A DNA stretch of 64,000 nt from JBJXGE01 sp046154185 (GTDB taxonomy: Bacteria; Planctomycetota; UBA8108; UBA1146; JAJFFE01): contig JBJXGE010000038.1 in NCBI GenBank assembly GCA_046154185.1, positions 54,370-118,369 on the forward strand, given 5' to 3'. Both the position numbers and the translations under genes were made by a program. Below are positions 59,042-64,000 of the stretch, one piece after another (positions within the stretch are counted from its first letter, which is position 1; the number at the start of each line of letters is the position of its first letter). The notes under the pieces are model-generated. The model had not been told where the DNA came from and searched no databases. It saw nothing but the letters and a program-made list of their open reading frames with translations.

Positions 59042-61738
59042 TCAGCCCGCTTTCTTGACGACCACGAGCTTGCTCCGCCAGGCCGCTGCCTCATCGCGGC
59101 GCGATTGCCGGTCGTAGAGCGCGACGAGCAACGCGATCGTGTCCTGCGTGAGCGCATGCTCAAGGCCGTTCGCGCGCTCCGACCAAGCAGCTCCGGCGCC
59201 GAGCAGCAACGCGGCCTCATCGAGTTTTTCAGCGCGCAGCAAGAGGCGGCCGGCGATGGCGCTGAGCGCGGGATACTCTTCGGAATGGTCACTCGCACGC
59301 ACGAAGGAAAGATCCGCACTCATCGCGGCGATCAGACGCTCGGCCTCTTGCGGTTCGCCGGCTCTCACCAACGCGTCGCCATACGAAGCGGTCGCTCTCA
59401 GCTTGGCTTCCCAGCTGGCGCGCGGCGCGGCGCCCAGCTCAGCGAGATTCTTCTTGGCTGCGGCGAGCGCCTCGACGCGCTTATCTCCGAGGCGCAGCGC
59501 ATCGACCAGCATGGCCCGCGCGTAGACCGTCAGAATGTCCTGCGCGCCGGCGGCTTGCTCATAGAACTGAAGCCGCTCGCGAGCAAAGCCCTCACCCTGA
59601 TCTCCACGTCCAACCTGAAAATGCAGAAACACGACGGCGCGGGCGGCGTCGAGCACGTACCGATGCAGGTCGCCATAGATGCGCCGGAACCAAACAAGAC
59701 GATTGAGCGCCTCAGCGAGCGCCTCCTCGTGCCGGCCAAGGGCAGCGAGCGCCTGGTGTTTCAAGATCAGAGCGGGCGGTCCCAGCGGATCGAGGACTTC
59801 GAGCGAGTCATGTGCGATCGCGAGCGCACGATCGGCAGCGCGCAGCGCCGCTTCGTACTGCCTTGCTTGGAAATGCACGTCGCCCTGCGCAGTGAGCGCG
59901 AGCACGTGCAGAGCTGGGAAGCGCTCGACTCCCGCCTTGAAAACAAGCTCGAGGACACGGAACGCCTCGTCGGTTTTGCCCGCCATGGTCAGCGCACGGC
60001 AGAGCGAGAGGCGCAGCTCAAAGACGAGCACTGCCGTTTCTAAAAAACGTGGCAGCGCTGCGGCCAGAGTTGCCTGCAAAGAGTCAGCGATTTTCGGCGC
60101 GACCGTTCGAGAGTAGGTGTCGAGCAGCCGCTCCGCTAAGAGCCGCTGCGCCAAGATGGTGTTGGGATCGGCCGGCGCTAGGTGCCGCTCCGCGAGAGCG
60201 ACGGCGAGATGCAATTGCTCGAGCGCTTCCCGCTCGCGCCAACTGTAGAGTGCTTGACCGATGGTGCGGCGGACTTGGACCTCTAGTTCTGGATGTGTGC
60301 GAAACGTGTCGCCGATGCGACTTGCCGCCGTGAGCAACAGCTCCTCCACCGAGCCTTCGGTCGTCGGGCGGGCCGCGCGGGTGCCCAGATCATAGGGATT
60401 CGCGGCGCCGAGCAGTTGCTCGTAGAAGGTGTTGATCGCACGCGCCTGCTCGCGTTCGCGACGGGCGTCGAGAAAACCGAAGACGGTCGCGATGGCGCCT
60501 GCGTTCACGAGCGCCATCGCCATCGTGGCGAAGACCACTGCAGCTCGGTTGCGGCGCACGAATTTGCCGAGCCGGTAGCGCGCGCTCGGCGGGCGCGCCG
60601 AAACCGGCTCATGTTGTAGAAACCGCTGAATGTCGATCGACAGCGCATCGGCCGACTCGTACCGGCGCGTGCGGTCCTTTTCGAGGCAGCGCAGCACAAT
60701 CCAGTCGAGATCTCTGCGCACGACGCGAATCAAAGTCTCGACGTCGGTCGAACGCGCGTGCGCGAGTTGCGTTAGACCAGCGCCGAGCGAGGAGAGTCTT
60801 GCGCTGGGGCGCGGCGGCTCCTTTTCACGCAACGTGCGTAGGATGCCTGGAACTCCGCCGCTGCGTAGAGTCTGACCGTCGAACGGCACGCAGCCGGTGA
60901 GCAGCTCGTAGAGCACCACACCGAGCGAGTAAATGTCGCTGCGAGTGTCGGCGTCGAGCCCTGACAGCTCGGCTTGTTCCGGCGACATATATTCGGGTGT
61001 GCCGATCATCATCGAGTGCTCGGTGTAGAGCGTCAACTCAGTAAGCTTGCCGGCGGTCGCCTTGGCGATGCCGAAGTCGATGATTTTCGGCGCCGGTTTT
61101 CCGTCCTGGAGCATCACCAAGATGTTGGACGGTTTCAAATCGCGATGAATGATGCCCTTCTGATGCGCGTGCTGGAGCGCGTGGCAGACGGCCGTGAACA
61201 GTCCCAGCCGCGCTGGAATGTCGAGACGATGCGTATCCGCGTACGCAGTAATCGGTACGCCTTTCACGAGCTCCATCACGAAATACGGCCTACCGCCCGC
61301 CGTCGTCCCGGCATCGAGCACCGCGGCGATGCCGGGATGACTCATGAGCGCGAGCGCCTGCCGCTCTTGCTCGAAGCGCGCCACGACTTGCTTGGTATCC
61401 ATGCCCGGCTTCAGAATCTTGAGCGCGACTTGGCGGCGCACCGGTTCGAGTTGCTCGGCTTGGAACACGGTTCCGAAGCCTCCCTCCCCGAGACAACCCG
61501 TCAATCGATAGGGTCCGATTTGCGCGCCGATCGCTTCGCTGATGCTGGGCGGCACCGATACCACGGTTTCGATTGCGCGCTGGAGCTCTTCGAACGCGAC
61601 ACGCACACGCGCAACGAGTGTGGCATCGCCCGCGCAGGCCGCCGCAAGAGCGTTTTCGCGATCTGGCGCGGCTACACGAAGAAGAGCGTCGGCGATCTCG
61701 CGTGCCCGCGATTCGATATCGTCGGCAGCAGGCACCAT
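59042..61738 (-). CDS. membrane Ser/Thr protein kinase with TPR-like ectodomain (kinase 2 of pair)
   Basis: 898 aa from ATG 61738, with AGGA about 8 nt upstream. The same architecture as its downstream neighbour: an extra N-terminal helical segment (residues 1-70), kinase GEGGFGTV (84-91), Lys107, HRDLKPSN (198-205), DFGIA (221-225), GTPEYMSPEQ (about 246-255), a transmembrane helix at about 399-421 and helical repeats to the end. The kinase domains are clearly similar (EQLEPVRRQVALK is shared exactly) and the ectodomains much less so, indicating tandem duplication with divergence of the sensing part. The gene pair is probably one transcript. Confidence 0.9.
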   Translation of the reverse strand: MVPAADDIESRAREIADALLRVAAPDRENALAAACAGDATLVARVRVAFEELQRAIETVVSVPPSISEAIGAQIGPYRLTGCLGEGGFGTVFQAEQLEPVRRQVALKILKPGMDTKQVVARFEQERQALALMSHPGIAAVLDAGTTAGGRPYFVMELVKGVPITAYADTHRLDIPARLGLFTAVCHALQHAHQKGIIHRDLKPSNILVMLQDGKPAPKIIDFGIAKATAGKLTELTLYTEHSMMIGTPEYMSPEQAELSGLDADTRSDIYSLGVVLYELLTGCVPFDGQTLRSGGVPGILRTLREKEPPRPSARLSSLGAGLTQLAHARSTDVETLIRVVRRDLDWIVLRCLEKDRTRRYESADALSIDIQRFLQHEPVSARPPSARYRLGKFVRRNRAAVVFATMAMALVNAGAIATVFGFLDARREREQARAINTFYEQLLGAANPYDLGTRAARPTTEGSVEELLLTAASRIGDTFRTHPELEVQVRRTIGQALYSWREREALEQLHLAVALAERHLAPADPNTILAQRLLAERLLDTYSRTVAPKIADSLQATLAAALPRFLETAVLVFELRLSLCRALTMAGKTDEAFRVLELVFKAGVERFPALHVLALTAQGDVHFQARQYEAALRAADRALAIAHDSLEVLDPLGPPALILKHQALAALGRHEEALAEALNRLVWFRRIYGDLHRYVLDAARAVVFLHFQVGRGDQGEGFARERLQFYEQAAGAQDILTVYARAMLVDALRLGDKRVEALAAAKKNLAELGAAPRASWEAKLRATASYGDALVRAGEPQEAERLIAAMSADLSFVRASDHSEEYPALSAIAGRLLLRAEKLDEAALLLGAGAAWSERANGLEHALTQDTIALLVALYDRQSRRDEAAAWRSKLVVVKKAG

Positions 61739-61952
61739 CAGGATCCTGTCTCGGTCGACTCCGCTGGGTCGCGCGGACTCTTTTGAGCACCGCAATTGTC
61801 AGCGACGATAATGGCAATGCTGCCGAACGCCCAGCAGATTTCTCATTCGAGTTATTACTCGGCGCGAGATGGGCTGCACTCGATTTCGTGAAACCACTGA
61901 GCGGGACCGCTGGCGATAGTTCGCCGATCTCTTTCAGCGCCGCGGGCGCCGA

Positions 61953-62696
61953 CTAGTTCTCGAAGGATGCGCGCTTGCCAGGATGAATCGCGATGAGCAG
62001 ATCGCGATACTGCATGCACGATTCGGCTTCGTCGTCTGGAGTCGCAAAGGCGTAGACGTCGCCGTTCGGGCAGAACGTGAGGATGGTCTCGCCCCCGGCC
62101 CCATCGGGCGAGAATTTCTGGTCGTACATCACCTGGGGTCCGTGCGGTATGCGCCTACTGCCAAACAGCTCGTTGAGCTCGGATCTAACTTGCTCAGCCA
62201 ACGGGCTAGTGCGGCTCTTGCCGAGCTTGAATCCGACGACGTCGCTCGTGTAGTCAAATTCCGTGCGGTGGATAACGGCGGCTAAATCGTAGTCAGACGT
62301 GAATGGATGGCCGCTCGCACGGTCGATCACGACGCCGGCTGCCACCCACGCTTCGGTATCTGGGTAATTGATCGCATTGCCCGGAGTTCCCTTTTGGTTG
62401 ACTGCGCGAAAACCCAGCGGCCCGCGAGCAAGGACCAAGTGCCCGGCGCCAAACACTTCGGAACGATCCGAGTTGGAGTGCGCCCATAAGAGTCCGGTCC
62501 GCGGCTCGACCTTGATCTTCAGGTCGAGCGGCTTGGCCGGAAATCGGCGCTCGATCCACGGCAGCGCGGCGGCCTTGCCGCCTCGCAGGAGCAAGAAGAT
62601 CTGCTTGTGCTGCGTGTAACTCAGGACGATCGACCAGTGCGTCGAAGTGACTCCGAAGCTGGGCTGAAAGCCAACTTTCTTGAGAGCGGTGCGCAT
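61953..62696 (-). CDS. edema-factor/ExoY-like nucleotidyl cyclase candidate
   Basis: 247 aa from ATG 62696, with GGAAG 7 nt upstream (TTG 62726 would add 10 residues). Numbering from this start: FPAKPLDLKIK has Lys55, Lys60 and Lys62, spaced like Lys346/His351/Lys353 of anthrax edema factor; PFTSDYDLAAVI has Asp135/Asp137, like the metal pair Asp491/Asp493; IPHGPQV has His185 near where His577 is expected, and LTFCPNGDVYAFAT follows like the edema-factor end. These similarities, judged by eye from memory of the family, suggest a purine nucleotidyl cyclase. No signal peptide or secretion motif is seen, and a calmodulin-binding region is absent. The neighbours (kinases, LEA lipoprotein) give no hint of a secretion system. 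Confidence 0.6.
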   Translation of the reverse strand: MRTALKKVGFQPSFGVTSTHWSIVLSYTQHKQIFLLLRGGKAAALPWIERRFPAKPLDLKIKVEPRTGLLWAHSNSDRSEVFGAGHLVLARGPLGFRAVNQKGTPGNAINYPDTEAWVAAGVVIDRASGHPFTSDYDLAAVIHRTEFDYTSDVVGFKLGKSRTSPLAEQVRSELNELFGSRRIPHGPQVMYDQKFSPDGAGGETILTFCPNGDVYAFATPDDEAESCMQYRDLLIAIHPGKRASFEN

Positions 62697-62886
62697 AGGT
62701 CGCTTCCGTGCGGCGTTTTCTAGCAATCGTGGCGAAGGCTACAAGTCACACTCCGAGAGAGAGACTCGAGTCCTCTTCGCGCGTGGCGGCGACATCTGCT
62801 GGCCTGAGAAATCGAATCAAACAGCAACAGCCCTTGGCTCGCAAGCGTGTTCAGGGCGCGCTAGTTTGGAGCGCGAAGCCGGGCGC

Positions 62887-63723
62887 CTACTCTGAGTGCG
62901 ATATCGCGCTTGTTTCCCGGCCGGTTGAGCCGAGTTCGACCGGCAGCCGCATCAGTCCGTAAGGCGTCTGGCACGCAATGGACCCGCCGACCGTAAAGTT
63001 CGCCGCCTGGTTTCTGGCGATGTTGATGAGCACGCTCAAGGCCTTGCCTTGTGTGTGGCGCATCGTCACGGCGAGTTGACCAACGCCGCGCGCAGCGATC
63101 TCGCTACACGAGTCCGTTCGCAGCAGGTCGTACTTCTTCCCATTCAGAGTCAGAAACGTTTCGACGCTCTGGAAGACGATGGGAAAAGCGTTTCTGTTGC
63201 TGACCTTTAGGAGCACAGTGCACTCGCCATCGAGCGGATTGCCGCGCACGTCATCGATGGCGATTTCGGGGATTCGCGGTTTCGGAATTACCTGTGTCGC
63301 GGCAAAAGGAATCGGCTCGAAGCCGACCGGGTAAACCATGCCACGGTAGGTCACGCGAATCGCCTCTTCAGCAAGCACGTCTTCCGCCTGGTTGAGGATG
63401 TCCGCCATGGCAATCTGAATGGGAGTGGTCACGGTTTGCGAACCCAGCGACTTCATCGGGTGGAGCGCATCAAAAGTCTCGGTGAACAGTGGCCTGTCGT
63501 GCAAATCGGCGCCGTATTCGACCTTGGCGATCTCGAGCGGCCCTCGCATCTTGTTGCGAATCAGTACCCTGGCCTGAAAGCGAATCAACTCGGGCGTGAT
63601 CAAGCACGACTCGAACTGGCTGACCGAAACTGTCGGCGGCATCGAGACGAACGGACCCGGCGCAGCGCAGGAACAAACAATTGCCGTCACCATCAACGCG
63701 GCCGACCAGAGAGTATTTCGCAC
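62887..63723 (-). CDS. LEA-type (water-stress/hypersensitive-response domain) lipoprotein
   Basis: 278 aa from GTG 63723, supported by GAGGTGA about 5-8 nt upstream; the open frame extends to 63963 without a matching site. A lipobox CSCAAPG marks the signal peptide, with lipidation at about residue 17. Two beta-sandwich-like repeats follow, with EIAKVEYGADLHDRPLF ... VTTPIQIAMAD and CTVLLKVSNRNAFPIVFQSVETFLTLNGKKYDLL, resembling LEA14/WHy domains. Such proteins are small envelope lipoproteins; the function is unknown. Confidence 0.72.
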   Translation of the reverse strand: MRNTLWSAALMVTAIVCSCAAPGPFVSMPPTVSVSQFESCLITPELIRFQARVLIRNKMRGPLEIAKVEYGADLHDRPLFTETFDALHPMKSLGSQTVTTPIQIAMADILNQAEDVLAEEAIRVTYRGMVYPVGFEPIPFAATQVIPKPRIPEIAIDDVRGNPLDGECTVLLKVSNRNAFPIVFQSVETFLTLNGKKYDLLRTDSCSEIAARGVGQLAVTMRHTQGKALSVLINIARNQAANFTVGGSIACQTPYGLMRLPVELGSTGRETSAISHSE

Positions 63724-63969
63724 GGTATCACCTCGCGGTTTGGTTTGAGCGCGCAAGAATCCCACCTGCTCGTTATCGACACGCGGCCAGCTCGAATAAA
63801 CTGCTTTTGCTCGCCGAAGCAGGAGAGTGTCCATCGTCAGATCTGGCGAACCGCAATGACTAGGCGTTGGCAGCGCGCTGCCAGTAAGAAATCGAGATTT
63901 TGAGGAAGTGAGAATCCGCCGCGAGATCGAGGCTGCGGCGAAGAACAGCAGAGCGTCGATCAAGCGCGA

Positions 63970-64000
63970 CGGGGATCAAGCGCTGCGCGCTTGATCCCCG
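63970..64000. repeat. perfect hairpin with GCGC-TGC-GCGC core at the window end
   Basis: Left arm cggggatcaagcgc (63970-63983), loop tgc, right arm gcgcttgatccccg (63987-64000). The core CAAGCGC-TGC-GCGCTTG is the reverse complement of the core at 7101-7141, while the outer arms differ. The stem may continue past the window. The preceding stretch, 63724-63969, contains no gene I would defend. Confidence 0.8.

Noticed and set aside
1..64000. CRISPR array, rRNA genes, prophage or transposase genes
   Set aside because: No regularly spaced short repeats, rRNA segments, integrase, capsid or transposase motifs were seen in any frame.

Overview
The window is one stretch of GC-rich bacterial chromosome that looks like Planctomycetota or a close relative. 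This is inferred from gene content: three secreted proteins end in paired dockerin-like Ca-binding repeats (GDANSDSLMNIADVLFLL type), there is a tandem pair of membrane Ser/Thr kinases with TPR-like ectodomains, an SBBP-repeat protein, a YyaL-type thioredoxin-fold protein and several small repeat-rich intergenic regions. No rRNA, CRISPR array, prophage or intact insertion sequence was seen. One tRNA gene (Arg, anticodon TCG) is present.

Layout. 1-8.6 kb: a respiratory cluster. A tetraheme lipoprotein, a Tat-exported four-cluster ferredoxin and an NrfD-type quinol protein (cut by the left edge) run leftward. Diverging from them are napD, napA, a tetraheme napB-like gene, a napF-like ferredoxin and a beta-barrel porin. 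No NapC or NapGH is visible, so the NrfD module is the likely quinol-to-NapA/B route. 8.6-10.6 kb: a DUF4143-type AAA ATPase and a small lipoprotein gene lie between two copies of a 60-bp direct repeat, with a decayed second ATPase fragment. 10.6-21.6 kb: a 1158-aa dockerin protein built from three propeller plus FN3-like units, a two-gene class I fumarase with an odd alpha subunit, an SBBP/dockerin protein, and a YyaL homologue. 21.7-32.7 kb: tRNA-Arg, then a tightly coupled operon resembling a rearranged arn (4-amino-4-deoxy-arabinose lipid modification) pathway: SDR, ArnB-like, ArnC-like, ArnD-like, ArnA-formyltransferase-like, a small membrane protein, a GT-C transferase, then a toroid protein, a methyltransferase and a second DegT aminotransferase.

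32.6-48.6 kb: leftward genes for two OPT transporters, a flippase-like membrane protein, a response regulator, DUF423, two tandem D12-class DNA adenine methylases and a nitroreductase; then a DUF6941-like protein, two small ORFs, YceH, a dockerin protein and a GDYXXLXY/DUF2157 pair. 48.8-64 kb: a STAND ATPase with a TPR-rich C-terminus, a SpoU methyltransferase, an RNase HII-like protein, formate-THF ligase, a repeat-filled intergenic region, two paralogous kinases, a protein with the residue pattern of edema-factor/ExoY nucleotidyl cyclases, and a LEA-type lipoprotein.

The most interesting items are the arn-like operon, the cyclase-toxin-like protein at 62 kb, the NrfD-linked Nap cluster, the fumarase alpha subunit that lacks the usual first cluster cysteine and carries a long charged tail, and a hairpin family with a constant core and variable complementary arms. 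All homology statements come from reading motifs by eye; no database search was run.
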